A stretch of DNA of 64,000 nt from Neurospora intermedia (lineage: Eukaryota > Ascomycota > Sordariomycetes > Sordariales > Sordariaceae): NCBI GenBank assembly GCA_037102815.1, contig BTPP01000002.1, positions 5,952,001-6,016,000 of the forward strand. Reading direction: 5' to 3'. Position 1 is the first letter of the stretch; the number at the start of each line of letters is the position of its first letter. The notes below the pieces were generated by a model. That model was given only the letters and a program-made list of their open reading frames with translations, was not told the origin of the DNA and made no database searches. The translations under genes and the position numbers were made by a program. Below are positions 39,330 through 51,107 of this stretch, one piece after another.

Positions 39330-42300
39330 TTAATGAAGACCGATTAGTTTAACGAACTTTGCATATTTATCCGCCTTAAGCGGTTTAGTCAGACCGTCAG
39401 CAGGCATCTCCTCTCCGGGGATATGGATAACCTTAATAGTCTATTGTTCGACTTATTCAATTAGCTATTTATATCGAATATCGATATACCGATTGCGAGC
39501 TGGAATATTCTTATTAAGCGCTCTATTTCTAATATTAGCGCTATCGGTATAAAGGATCTTTTTGGTATTGTTAGTCATTTTAATAATATTTAAATTATTG
39601 AATATACTACTAATCCAATCTAGGGATTTAGCGGTTGGTATAAGGTTGATAAACTTAGCCTCTATTGTACTAGTAGTAACGAATTCCTACTTCTTTAACT
39701 TCTATAGGATGGGTCCTAATATAAAGAATACTATATACCCTATTATACTACGCCTTATTAATATATTATCTATATACGAAGCATCCGTATATACTTTAAA
39801 TTATAAGTCTATTGTCGGTAAAACCTTACCTCCTAAAATAATACCCAAATTAGGAAGACCGGTTAAATATCGCTATAAATATTTTATAACAACGGCGTAC
39901 TTATCCGTCGATTTAGTATTGCCTTCAGTTAACTTGCTGACGGTATATATAATATCCGGTTTAGTGTCTAAAGATACCCAATTTAAAGAACCGGTACGCT
40001 TAATATATAGCTTTAATTTATTAAGAAGTAGTTCACCCCTATATATTTTAAAGTCCGGCGGCCAAAGAGTTTTAACCGGGTATAAAGTTTTATTAGCGGG
40101 GTTAAATTTAGCGATAATTAATCTAATATATCGCTCTTATAATACAAAGACGGTACGTTTATCTCTATTTCTAATAATATTAAAGCCTAGGAAGGTGCGT
40201 ACTAGTTTAATATACTTAATAGTAAAGTATTATTATAATTAATAGTAGAGGTCGTTAATAATCTTCTTACTAAATACTATAATAAGGAAATTATTAATAT
40301 AAAGGATAAATAAAACGCTCAAACCGTTATAAATTAAAAGGTATATATCGCCTCTAATAGGAATAAAACCTATCTTCTTAAATATAAATAAGACTATCTT
40401 AAACTAATATAATAAATTATAATATAAACTGTAAAGAACTCTAATTAGCAAGCAAACTAGCTTATTGCGAAGTCCCTTCTCGAGTCCGATCGGTTACTCA
40501 ATATAGTATTTACAATCGTTAAAAATAAGGGCGTTTAAAAAAGCGGTACTAACATTAAATTACTCACAGTCCAAATCGTAAGTAGCTATAATAACTAAGA
40601 AGAGTCTCACACTAACTATATTAGCTATAGTAGTATAAATATCCTATACTACCCAATTATCCTTACTTTTGTAATTACCGTACACTACCCATCTAGCACG
40701 TACGAAATACTCTTTATTATTAATATTATATTTCTCGTTATAAACCCATTTACCGGGTAAGACGGTTATATTTAGGGTTCTCTCAACCAATTAGTATACT
40801 CCCTAGTCCTCAAATACCTTAACTTACTTCTCTATTACTAGGAACTAGTAAATCTTAAAGTTATTGAACTTCTTTGCCTACTAATAGTTCTTAGGTATAG
40901 AATAGTTATTAGCATCAACTTAAAAATTATAAATAGCCTTCATTACTATAAGGTAGTATTAGGGTAGTCGTATTACGTATCTAGCTTCAACCGTACTATA
41001 GAATAATCTAATATTATATTTAATAACGTTATTATTACTATTAATAACCGACTAGGTACCGTACTTAAAATCAAATAGTTTAACCGTAGCCGATCTACGG
41101 GGTCTACCTTCGCGTACCTCTATAACTATAGACGAAGTTGCTTCCTTAAAGGGTTAGCTTCTCTACGTAGTCTGCGGGGTTACTAATAATTATTATTGCC
41201 TTATCGTAGGTAGTAGGGAGTTCAGAATCAGACTCGTAATGTCTAGTTGGTCTGGTTCTTGCTTTGTAAAGGTATGGTTCGGTATGGGATCTTCTTCATC
41301 AAGGTTCTCAAGATCGACTAGATCGCCTTATTATTATGGTTCCTCCTCTTCCTCTATTAATCGCATCGGTTCGTCGCGGTATTAAGTCGGTTGAGGTTAA
41401 GTTTCAGGAGGGGTCGAGGCGCCTTCACTAAGAGTTGGTGTTACCTCTAGTATTAGGTAGTTGGGGTTAGGGTAGAAGGGTATAAATAGTACCTTCTTTT
41501 ACTAGTCTTTATTATTATTATTATTAGTAGTCTGGTTGGGGTTTAGTTAATTTAGGGACTCAGTTAGAGATGGCCGGTATAAACCAATCGCTATAACCCA
41601 AACGGTCACACTGCTGTCTACTACTTCTTTAATTTCTTAAATAGATTGATCTAAAAAGAACACTCTATATAGTATAGCTTCAATAACTAAATCTTTTAGC
41701 TTATCGTTATCTTTAATAAACTTAACCGCGCTAGTACGTATAATAGCACCAATCTCTAAATTCTAAATTTAATAGATTCTACTATAATTATTGTTATATC
41801 CTATAAACTTACTACGACGAACGTATTCTTAGAATTTATTTCCCTTAACTCGCCTCTCTAGCTTAATAAAATAGTATACCGTACAAAAGAAGGCTCGGAG
41901 GTAGTTAAGACGAAACTTAATTTAATTTACTGGGAAACTAGGGATTGTTCGTATAAATACCTTATATAGGGTTTTATTATCGGGGTTAGACTTTATTGGC
42001 GTAATATTAAGTATTATTACAACCGCCTGGACTACGAATAGCTAGAGGTATTCTAATATACTTAAGTCGAATATTAAAGCTCTAGCTCTAGTTATAATAG
42101 TATAGCCGGCTCGCTTTAATTTACTATTCATCTATAATATATATATTAGGGTTTTATATAGCTGGACTCTTTCTTTATAAACCTACTCTACTAGCTTACT
42201 CTTCTAAAACTCTACTATATTAAAGCTAAATTTAGGGCCGCTATCGAGGCTAATAATTTTAACTTTAAGTCCAATCTAGAGTTCAATCTACTTCTTAAAT

Positions 42301-44227
42301 TAAGTAACGATAATAAAGGCATCTCCCTTATTAGCGTAAAACTTCACCCAATAGTAGCTAGAAACATTACAAATAAAATAAACCATATAGCGGACTCCTA
42401 TATATCTAACTTTATTATATAAAATAATATCGACTCGTATAAATTAAAGCAGGGTCGTAGTAACGGGGTAAGTCCCTTTAAGAATATAATTAATCGCTTT
42501 AGCGTATAAACACGCATTGCAAGTATAATCATTAACATTACTAAGCTTAATACCAGCTTATTCACAAACTTTAAGAACCTAGTCTCTACTTACGTACATT
42601 ATTCTTTTATATATTGTTATATAGTTAATCGAAGTAAGTATTATATACCGAAGCGTAATAATTGTCTAGTCGAAGTTATTTAGTTGAAATACTAGTAAGG
42701 CCACCAGACTATTAATAAATTTGTATTGAACAAATACTTTGCTAATTAATAAAATCTAATTTATTTTTATACTCTATTCTATACCGTAGTTAAACATAGC
42801 TTAAATTAATAGAAAGTTGGCCGGTATAGATAGATCGAATATAATATTAAAGATACGAATTCTAATATTAATATTCATTATTATTAGTATTATTAATTTA
42901 ATGGTACTAATATAATAAATATAAATCGTTATACTATTGCTAATAGTATATTCTAATAGATAAACGAGAAGGTAAAGTTCAATAAACTATTTTTAGTAGT
43001 TAAAAATATAAGAACTACAACCAGAATTGTAAATAATTAGATTCTTAATTAAGGAATTTATATTATATAATACCTTGAGAGTCTATTAATTTTTAATAAA
43101 GTTATAGTTTGAGTACTATAATTAATACGAATCTAAATAATTGGAAGTATTCGATTTAACGCTAGAATTAATTCTACGGATAGACTTTACTACGGACTCT
43201 AGTAAAAACCCTAATTACTACTAAGAGAAGCGAGGTTGAAGTTGGTATTAAAGTTGGTACTGTTGAACAATAAAGCTGAGGTGGTGGGGTTGGCTAACGT
43301 AGTGTTAATATTGCCCAACGCGGCTATTGTACTAGTATTATACTTATAAGCTTCCTCTTTATTAGGCTAAGTGTTAAGTGCCTTATTAAATTCACACTAC
43401 TAATAAGTAGTAATTTTGGCTAAACGGTAACAATTATAAACGCAATAGATATAATCCTTCTAGATAGTATTATTATAAGTAGAGTAAATGGCCTTGGTTT
43501 TATTTCTCTTACTTTTAGCCGAATCGTTATTATCGCTAGTACTATTACTTAATTTATTAGCATCTTTATTATCCGCCTTATTATTGGTAATCTTAATTTA
43601 AATAGTCAAATTAGTCTAACGGGCTTCCGTATTACTAATAGTAGAAAATTAAACTAATAACTTATTAGTAGTAAGGGTATTTTTAATTATATCGTTAGCC
43701 TACAATTTAACGTCAATAAGGTAGTCACGTTTAACTATATTAAAAAGGTTAAAATACTCAATAATATTATCGATAATTAAACTACAATCGGTAATACATC
43801 TATAGGCAAGCTTATACTAAGTCAAAAAGCTAGCTATAGAATTAAATCCAGACCGACGAAGTCCTTAGTACTACTCAAGGATATTACTACGTACCTCGTT
43901 AGTAACTTTACTAATTGTAGTTTTAATGAGGTTAAAGAGATACTTAGGGTCCCTATTGGACTGGTCCTAGCCGTTAATACGGAGGGTAATTAAGACCTTA
44001 TCGTCTTTGAAGGTAGTATTAATAATTTTAAATGCGTAGATGCAACTAAGCTTCTACTTCTTATATTCGTTAGGTTCGTTTTCTTTATTAAGTTCGGCGA
44101 CGGTTTTATAGATGTAATCGTCGATTTCGGCGAATTCGAATTCGATGCGCAAAGCGCGCTCCCAATTGTCAATATTATTTTCGCTACGAAGGACGATAAA
44201 CGAACCGCTATCGACAGTGGGTGCCAT
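39330..44227 (-). pseudogene. Degenerate copia gag-pol
   Basis: The reading frame starts with ATG at 44227 (MAPTVDSGSFIVLRSENNID) and is soon interrupted by TAG and TAA codons of the kind RIP makes from TGG, CAG and CAA. Recognisable remnants on the minus strand are: the Gag segment around NWERALRIEFEF; the integrase N-terminal piece CNACLYAKAINYILKG near 42.5 kb; the reverse-transcriptase segment KKIGFIPIRGD followed by LFILYINNFL (40290-40301 encodes YINN), where YVDD is expected, so both catalytic Asp codons are now Asn; and the RNase H end IKVIHIPGEEMPADGLTKPL near 39.4 kb, then KLIGLH and a stop at 39330. No intact domain remains, so this copy cannot make active protein. Gag and pol appear to be one frame. 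Confidence 0.92.
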
Positions 44228-44240
44228 TATTGATTATTGA

Positions 44241-44331
44241 CGATTCGAAGGTCGGTTGTTATGACGATTCGAAGGTCGGTTATTGTAACGATTCGAAGGT
44301 CGGTTGACCGCGTGCGACTCGAAGGTCGATT
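44241..44331 (-). repeat. Four-unit 24-bp tandem repeat in the copia leader
   Basis: The 17-bp core CGATTCGAAGGTCGGTT recurs at 44241, 44265, 44289 and, with two changes, at 44315. The first three copies have a spacing of 24 bp. The repeats lie in the untranslated leader just before the gag ATG. Confidence 0.9.
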
Positions 44332-44435
44332 GCGGGTGGAGGGGTTGGATAGACGATGAAAGGTTGACTCCCGGGATAACCTAGTAGATCTAACGTCGGT
44401 TGATTGATGGATTGATCGGTTGATTAATTACGATA

Positions 44436-44455
44436 GCTTCAGAGGGCTTATAACC
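44436..44455 (-). other. Primer-binding site, initiator tRNA-Met half-molecule type
   Basis: Directly inside the 5' LTR the minus strand reads GGTTATAAGCCCTCTGAAGC. The first part is the complement of the anticodon-loop side of initiator tRNA-Met (GGGCTCATAACC) with one mismatch, as in Drosophila copia and Ty5, which prime with a cleaved tRNA half. The mismatch is CpA to TpA on the plus strand, a RIP-type change. Confidence 0.65.
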
Positions 44456-44614
44456 TGTGCGACGTACAAGGCAACGAAATGAAGCAGTTGATGGTTGTAT
44501 TGAGTTGCTAAAAGAAGAAAGAATCTGTGGAGAGGTCTGGAGGGCTAAAGACTAGCGAGGGGAGGCCGTGCATGGGTGAATGGTGCCCAGAGTCACGTGC
44601 CTCCACATCCAACA
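44456..44614 (-). repeat. 5' LTR of the copia element (159 bp)
   Basis: Same sequence as 39064-39222 apart from one C-to-T (plus strand, CpA context). It is followed by GTTTC at 44615-44619, the second half of the target duplication. Confidence 0.95.
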
Positions 44615-45192
44615 GTTTCTTCTTTTGTGCGGGGCTAACCGATTCCGCCATTGTACGGTCGATAAGGCAGTGCATCCATCACATTTGTTAATGCCTATGG
44701 GTGTATGGATTTGTCAAGCGCTCTAACCTCACTCGCCCCCGCTTTTCCTGGATCAACCCATCTTCAGCTTGGCGATGCTGGTCAGTCTCTGGCTTCAGTT
44801 GCCATGTCCACCCATCTAGGATAATGCTCGGCACGAGGACATCGCGATGTGGATGGAGCGCTGTTCACATCCACTAGCCTCCGCAAAGTCGCAAATCAGA
44901 TCAGGTTGAATTCTGGATTATGATGGTCGACATTGTGGACACCATCAGAGGGCTCAGCCTCTGGACTCATCACCAACACACATGACACTAGTAGTTGTTG
45001 GGGCGTGATATCGTCAGCTTGCAGCTTGGAGGGCAAGGCCGTGATAGGGAAAGTTGAAAAGGAACAAGAGAATGACGAGACGCGTGCAAGGAAAAGATAT
45101 AAGACTGCTGTCTTTCTCTCCTCAACAGCTTCTGAACACCATCATCAACCTCAACGTTCCCTTCTAGCAGTATTCCACATCTGCAACTCATC
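44615..45192. other. Intergenic; probable O-methyltransferase promoter
   Basis: Composition returns to normal right after the element. An ATATAAG string at 45097-45103, about 90 bp before the O-methyltransferase start, is a plausible TATA box. The LTR ends 578 bp from that start. Confidence 0.5.
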
Positions 45193-46611
45193 ATGGCCCC
45201 CTCTATTCAGGAGCTTTACCATGACTTCGTGGGCAACGATATACCCAACGCCAAGCACAGAAGATCATCCTCATCCTTCGACCCCAACGACATCTCCGTC
45301 AACTCTCGCCCATGCGACCTGGGCCGTGTTTCCGGCCTCATCGATGACATTGCCTCGTACAACTGGGGCGACATTGACTTTGCTCAAGACCGCAATGCCC
45401 GTATTTCTTTGCTGTCCAAGGCGCGGTCTTTGATTGCGGCCCTTGAGACCCCAAGAGAGACTCTGCTGAGGCATATTGGTGCCGAGGTATGCTACATGTC
45501 CTAGACTAATCAAAGCCACCACTAACCGACATTCCAGACCTCCAATTTCTACACCATCGTCATTGGCATCGAAACCAACCTCTTCCACGAAATGGCCAAG
45601 GACAACGGGTCTCCCAAAACCGCCGCCCGTCTTGCCGAAGCCATCTCCTTCGACCCGGATCTCCTCCGGCGCATCCTCCGCCACCTGGCCTCCATGAATC
45701 ACATTATCCAAACCGGCGAAGACGAGTACCGCCCCAACAACTTCTCCAAAGCCCTTACCACCTCTCCCATTGCCGGCTCTTACCAGTTTTACCGGAACAT
45801 TTGCCTTCCCGCCATGATCAACCTACACAAGTGGCTCAAGACCAAATCCTACCAATCCCCCACAACCACCATCGACAACCCCTTCACTTTTGGGCATCAG
45901 ACTTCCCAGACCTTCTTTGAGGTGATTGGTTCAACTGCGAAGAACACCGAGCACTTTAACGATCACATGGTCGCCTACTGCCAGGGCCATCCCGCATGGT
46001 GCTCCAATGGCGTTTACCCAGCCGCCCACCGTCTTATCTCGGGCTTTGATGCCTCTCCCCAGCCAGACGGCTCCGACCCAGTGATGCTGGTAGACATTGG
46101 CGGTAACGTCGGCCACGATCTCCAGACTTTTGTTTCCCATTACCCTTCCCACCCCGGCCGGCTGGTGCTACAGGACCTCCCCTCCGTCATTGCCGTCGCT
46201 CCCCCGTCTCTCACTTCCCCTCTTTCCAACGGCAAGTACGTCCAACTCCAAGAACACGACTTCTTCACACCCCAACCTGTCGTCGGTGCACGAGCGTACT
46301 ACCTCCATCACATTATGCACGATTGGCCGGACGACAAGTGCGTTTCCATCTTGACTGGGATCAAGAAGGCGATGAAACCGGGGTATTCGCGGCTGTTGAT
46401 CAATGAGCAGGTCATACCAGAGAAGAAGGCAAGCTGGGAGGCGACGTATCTGGATCTGTACATGATGGTGCTGTTTGGGGCTAGGGAGCGGACGGAAAAG
46501 GAGTGGCTGCGGCTGTTGGAGGATGGATGTGGCTTCAAGGTGTTGGGCATGTATGGACCGGGAGGAGGAGTGGAGGGTATCATTGAGTGCGAGGTTGCTT
46601 TGGAGGAGTAG
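45193..46611 (+). CDS. SAM-dependent O-methyltransferase (family 2, COMT-like)
   Basis: Exons 45193-45486 and 45538-46611 (51-nt intron, donor GTATGC, branch CTAAC, acceptor CCAG) give 455 residues. The N-terminal part has the winged-helix dimerisation region (SNFYTIVIGIETNLFHEMAK, ISFDPDLLRRILRHLASM). The SAM-binding motif LVDIGGNVGHDL is at about 281-292. The catalytic-base region HHIMHDWPDDKC has the His-Asp pair expected for plant COMT-type and fungal secondary-metabolite O-methyltransferases. The substrate is unknown, probably a phenolic or polyketide hydroxyl. No polyketide synthase or peptide synthetase is nearby, so a biosynthetic cluster is not supported by this window. The start has good context (ATCATGG). 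Confidence 0.9.
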
Positions 46612-46932
46612 GCAGGTTTGTGTTTAATGAGGTATGAAGTATGATATAATGGTGGAAAAGATGATCAGAATGCAGGGAGAAAGGATAGTGTTTTGTCTCG
46701 AACCTGCAACTTAGCATAGGACTCTGTTAGGGCTGCATCTAAATCAGTCCGTTCAGGTCAATATCTACCACCCAATGGGAAATTCATGTCGTTACGACCA
46801 TCACGAAAGTCCCATTGCGCCTCTTCGGAGTGTTTTTGGACAAGCTGGGAGGATAATTAGCAAAGGCAAAAAGAAAAAGAACATGAATGCAGTCAATCCT
46901 AACACTGTGAGGAAGAGTAAGACAGCAAAAAT
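46612..46932. other. Intergenic
   Basis: This is the 3' flank of the O-methyltransferase gene. The T5 run of the minus-strand tRNA terminator is at its right edge (46927-46931). Confidence 0.6.
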
Positions 46933-47004
46933 CGATCCACCCAGGGGTCGAACCTGGAACCTCCTGATTCGTAGTCAGACGCTCTGCCATTGAGCCAGCG
47001 GACC
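46933..47004 (-). tRNA. tRNA-Arg (anticodon ACG)
   Basis: A 72-nt cloverleaf can be folded: acceptor GGTCCGC/GTGGATC with two G-U pairs, D stem GCTC/GAGC, anticodon stem-loop TCTGA-CTACGAA-TCAGG with anticodon ACG, and T arm CCAGG-TTCGACC-CCTGG with the B box. It has no intron. After I-34 modification it would read CGU, CGC and CGA. A T5 terminator follows at 46931-46927. It is identical over all 72 bases to the plus-strand copy at 47336. Confidence 0.95.
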
Positions 47005-47335
47005 GTATTAAGGTGATTTGATATTAACCTTATTCGATATTTTCCTTTACATACTCCTGAATATGGGTTCTCAGATTTTTTTTTCCAATTTTGCCGCGGG
47101 ATGTTCCACTCAGACCAGGGAGCACTAGCAGGGGGGGAAAGACGCATACATGCTCCACAGCTCCACAGTTCCCGCCACACGGACCCGCCGACCCTGGAGA
47201 TCTGTGGAGCCAAACCAGACAATGAAAGATAGGGTCTCCCGGATAGAAAAGTTTTTCTTTCTTCCACGAGACAGTTTTTGACTTTTGGAAATCCCCGAAT
47301 TTGAACTCTGGATTCAAACTATTCAACAAGTTGAA
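47005..47335. other. Spacer between divergent tRNA genes
   Basis: A 331-bp spacer holds the shared 5' flanks of two outward-facing tRNA-Arg genes. No gene was seen; the flanks do not extend the tRNA identity. Confidence 0.7.
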
Positions 47336-47407
47336 GGTCCGCTGGCTCAATGGCAGAGCGTCTGACTACGAATCAGGAGGTTCCAGGTTCGACCCCTGGG
47401 TGGATCG
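47336..47407 (+). tRNA. tRNA-Arg (anticodon ACG)
   Basis: Same 72-nt sequence and fold as the minus-strand gene at 46933-47004, in inverted orientation. It ends with discriminator G at 47407. A T11 run at 47432-47442 is the likely Pol III terminator. Confidence 0.95.
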
Positions 47408-47431
47408 AGGATTATCAGGTAGTAATACCTG

Positions 47432-47442
47432 TTTTTTTTTTT
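47432..47442 (+). terminator. Pol III T-run terminator of the plus-strand tRNA-Arg
   Basis: Eleven T residues lie 24 bp after the tRNA 3' end. The spacer contains the short inverted repeat CAGGTAGTAATACCTG. Confidence 0.75.
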
Positions 47443-47671
47443 CCGTGTTTTTGCCTTTTGGCATCTGTTTGAGACCATCACAGGACTTTCAGTTCCTTGT
47501 TTTTTCCACCACCACACTTTGATATTGCATCCGGACATTTTCATTACTTTTTGATTGTCCAAAGCTTCCATTTCATTGGTTCATCAAAAGATTCCAATTA
47601 GTTTCCTAGCTGTAAATGTGACTACACTTTTCCAACATCAAACCGACCCACCATCACTCAACAAAGTAACT

Positions 47672-48740
47672 TCAAAGAACCAAAGCAACCAAACCAGCCA
47701 CTAACCCAAAGATTCCCTTACTGGCATCAACAACTACCGCCCCATTAGCAGCAGGCAGCGTACTCGAAGCAACCGGCATTCCACTTTCACTCGTCACCGT
47801 ATAAGTCAAGGTTCCCGTACTAGTCACCACCGTCCCCGTCACACCTCCCACCGCCCCAGTAGTAGTATCATCACTCCCAGTCGTTGTATATGTAGCAGTA
47901 GCAGCAGCAGGTGTCGACGCAGCAGGTGTCGATGCAGGTGGAGGCGGCGGCGGAGGAGGAGGAGGAGCACCTTGTCCATAACCATCACTCCCCTGTGGTC
48001 CTGTCGCCGTCCCAGTACCGGTAGAAGCAGAAGAAGAGGAATCACCACCGTACCAAGCAGCATAATCTGGATTCTTGAGCAGTTCGCCGCCAAATGCCTT
48101 GGAAGGGTCAGGCGGGTTCATTTTGTCAAAGGGGAAGTCGCCGTTAGGTTGGGCGGCGGCTTCGCGGGCAGCTTGGTCTTTGTATTGGGCTAGTTGGTCG
48201 GGAGAGCCGTTGACGATGCCGACCATGCCTTTGGAACAGTGGGCGGGGGTAGAGCAGTAGAAAGGGAAGGGGGCTGTGGAGCCGATGGTTACGCGGAAGA
48301 TTGAGGGCTGTTTGGTTGCTTGGGGTTAGTGATGTGTGGAAGAGGGGGATGGAAAAGAAGGAATGAGAAGAGGGAGATTGTAAGAGATGGAAGAAGAGGA
48401 GCGAGGAGGTGTGAGAAGACCGGAACAAATGGAAAAGGGGAAAAAAACATACATTCTCTTCATTACTCTTTGCCGGCAAGAACCCCGAGAAAAACCGTTC
48501 CTCGGTATCCGCCGTCGCAGGCTCGCACGGATGGTCAAAGGAGCCCTTGACGACCGAGTTGTTGCTAGGCAAAAAGTGGAACTCGAGAATGTCGCCCTTG
48601 TTGGCGGTGATGATCTCCGGGCCAAAGACGAGCCCGTCCGCTTTGATGACGATGGTGTCGGCTGTTGCTACCCGCGCAAAGAGAGTGCTAGTGAGCATGG
48701 AGATAATCCATGTCGCGATGTAATTGTGAAGCGATAACAT
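47672..48740 (-). CDS. Secreted, GPI-type cupredoxin-domain protein
   Basis: Exons 48740-48453 and 48307-47672 (145-nt intron, donor GTATGT, branch CTAAC, acceptor AACAG) give 307 residues. A signal peptide covers about residues 1-27 (IATWIISMLTSTLFARVATA). The single cupredoxin domain follows (TIVIKADGLVFGPEIITANK, then SFDHPC), and after the intron FPFYCSTPAHCSKGMVGIVN supplies the Cys, His and Met expected at a blue-copper site, with His in FDHP as the fourth candidate ligand. A Ser/Thr/Pro-rich stalk with a run of ten Pro leads to a hydrophobic C-terminus (GIFGLVAGLVALVL) preceded by small residues, a typical GPI signal. It is probably a cell-wall or membrane-anchored extracellular copper protein of unknown redox role. 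Confidence 0.87.
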
Positions 48741-51107
48741 GAGTAACTGTGTTGGGATCTAGATGAGCTGGTAGGTAATGTATGGATTAGGTGTGGAATG
48801 TCTCGCTGAGTGACTGAGGGTGAACGAGTGTCTGGGGTTCAGCTAAAGACAGAGCTGGACTGGACTCAGGAGAGACTGGTGAGGGAAGCGAGAGACCTGG
48901 AGGAAAAAGGTCCGGTGAAGGGGGGAGCCGGACCTTAAACTACCCGGAACCTGTCCTTATCCTCCTGATAAACTGAGGGAGATGCCAGTTTGTCCTACTA
49001 CGACCTCGACGGCATCCGTTTTTTCGTCTCGAGCCAAGCTGGCTTCGTTGGCCCTGCAGCGAGCGTGAGTGACGGTGGCACTGCTGACCGTTTGTATCAT
49101 ATATGAGGTGACATAGACAACCAACGCCGACCTCATAATGATCTCTTGTTCTGTGTACAGGTTGAACCTGGGAACACCTAATCACATGGACTCGTTACGC
49201 AGGACTGTCGAGACGTCCCACTGTGGCCAATGGTGTGACCTTGACGCTGGTAAAAGTCTTGCACAAAGGAGGCGACCGAGTCTGTGATTTCACAGTGTAC
49301 AGTTGGCGGGTAGAAGATTCAGTGGGATGGTGGGGGAGATGAGATGAGAAGCGGAGGTTAGAAAGTTATGGGAACTGTGTGAAGGAATGAACAAGAGAAA
49401 CGAACAACGATTTTCTTCCTTCGTAGCACGAGGGCTTGCTGCCTCCACTACAAGCCCACAGATGCCTCCATGCTTGAAGTGGTGGTGATATCGCAGACCC
49501 AAGGGTTGCCTCTTTGTCTCGTACCTGCAGTGTCATTGTCTGAACAAAGGACCGAACCCCATCGTTCGTTCCTGAAACAGTTTCATCCAGGTATCACGGC
49601 ATGAACGATTCACAAGTGTTTGCTTGGACAGCATACTCGGCCCTGGCGAGGGAGTGATGTCACACCCAACACAGCGCGCAAGGCAAATTTGCGCTTGTGT
49701 TTTTGTGTCTCCAAACGGGCCGTCCGGTCACTTTGAGTTGTCGAGTCTTATTTCGGCGTAATGGTATCACCGTACTGGTGAGTTGTGTGCCCCTTCGCCG
49801 TCTCGTCCTGTATGCCAGGTAGCAGGGGCAGACAGCCACCATGGCCATCACCACCGAGCTGCCTAGAGGCACAGCCTTTCCCAAGTTTATGCTTAGGTTA
49901 TTGGGGTATTCAACACAGAGAGTAAGCTCTGATAGGTATCGGTCGATATCCCAGACTCGGGCTGAGGGAAACGCGATAGGAAGCCATGCTATGTATGGAC
50001 TCGGAAATTGGGAGTGGGCTTGTAGACGGGATAGCGAGGTGCGTTTGGCGATGGCTTCGGGTCTGTTTCGGTGTCAGCTGTGGCACATAAGAATGTAGTA
50101 GCTAGAAATCTCAAAGCGGTGGGTTACCAAGCAGGCCGAACGGAATCGCGTTGGCTGTCTTTTTTTTCAATCTCGAGGCGAAGGATGGAGACACGAAGCC
50201 GATTAGAAGTGGAATGTGTATTCGAGGCATCTGATCATATGCGTTTGTTGATGGCTGACTGGACGTCGGTAGATCGATTGATTTATTGCGACTGCCATTA
50301 GTATTGCGGGGGAGAATGATGGCGCCTCTCAATGATGTGTTAGCAGTTGTTGTTTCCATTACCAGGTGCAGAATACCAACATGAGTCCGAAAAGTTGTTA
50401 CGGTTGGGGCGTGTTAGCAGCCAGTTACAGCACTATCAGTATGTACGCTAAATTAGCCATCTATGAGATAGCGCACCATCTAAGTTCCAATTGTTGATAT
50501 CCTCCCCCACTACATGACTTCCTTGATAACGCGACTCCTGCAAACAGATAACCCCTCTTGACCTCAACACCGTACCAGAAAATCCAGACATGGAACATCA
50601 CTGACCGACTACCAAAAGAGCACTCTCGGATCCAATCTTTCGCCGGTACCTGCCAAAGACATCAGCCGCCCCAGCTTTCTCCCTTTCGTCGCATTCTCTG
50701 CCGTGTCCGCAATATGCACCCCGGATTCCCTTCCCGAGCCGGCAGATCAACAACGTCGCCCTGACGAGCTTTAAAGTGGCCTCGGTGCCTGCCCCGTCGG
50801 CTAAACATGGCTACCCGATTTACAAAAGATGCATCCGCCAACCGGGTGAAATAACGAGATGACAGCCGGCCTCGACGAGCAATATAACAGCACTCTCCAG
50901 ACTCGTACGATTCATATTCACCCCCGTGGGCTAGTTCCCTGGACGGCTTCTTGGCGCGAAATGTCACCATGGAGGACCCGAGATGCCCCGATATAATGGG
51001 AGCAGAAGAAAGGTAGTCTCGATGGGATGACACGGCCTATAAAGGAGGGAAGATTCGGATGATCCCCATGTTCAGTCTGCTCGTCAGTTTCCCTACCAGC
51101 GCCCTAC
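48741..51107. other. Gene-poor intergenic region (2.4 kb)
   Basis: Divergent interval between the cupredoxin gene and the cysteine-rich gene. Short frames (for example 49841-50098 and 50662-51033) lack domains and consistent starts. The right end carries the TATA box of the next gene. Confidence 0.6.
51038..51043 (+). promoter_or_regulatory. TATA box of the cysteine-rich protein gene
   Basis: TATAAA in CCTATAAAGG lies 65 bp before the ATG at 51108, a normal core-promoter position. Confidence 0.6.

Larger units (their letters stand above)
39064..44614 (-). mobile_element. Full-length Ty1/copia LTR retrotransposon with a RIP-mutated interior
   Basis: The 5551-bp element is on the minus strand. 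It is flanked by the 5-bp direct repeat GTTTC (39059-39063 and 44615-44619), bounded by 159-bp LTRs that on the minus strand start TGTTGGATG and end GCACA, and has a primer site directly inside the 5' LTR and a G-rich polypurine tract directly inside the 3' LTR. The domain order on the minus strand is gag, integrase, reverse transcriptase, RNase H, which defines Ty1/copia. The interior from about 39.3 to 44.0 kb is AT-rich, TpA-rich and full of stops, as RIP produces. The LTRs and roughly the outer 100-230 bp keep normal composition. The element is non-autonomous. Confidence 0.95.

Noticed and set aside
39562-40242. 226-codon plus-strand open frame
   Set aside because: It is antisense to the RIP-mutated RT/RNase H region of the copia element; its Ile/Leu/Tyr-rich composition is a product of AT-rich sequence.
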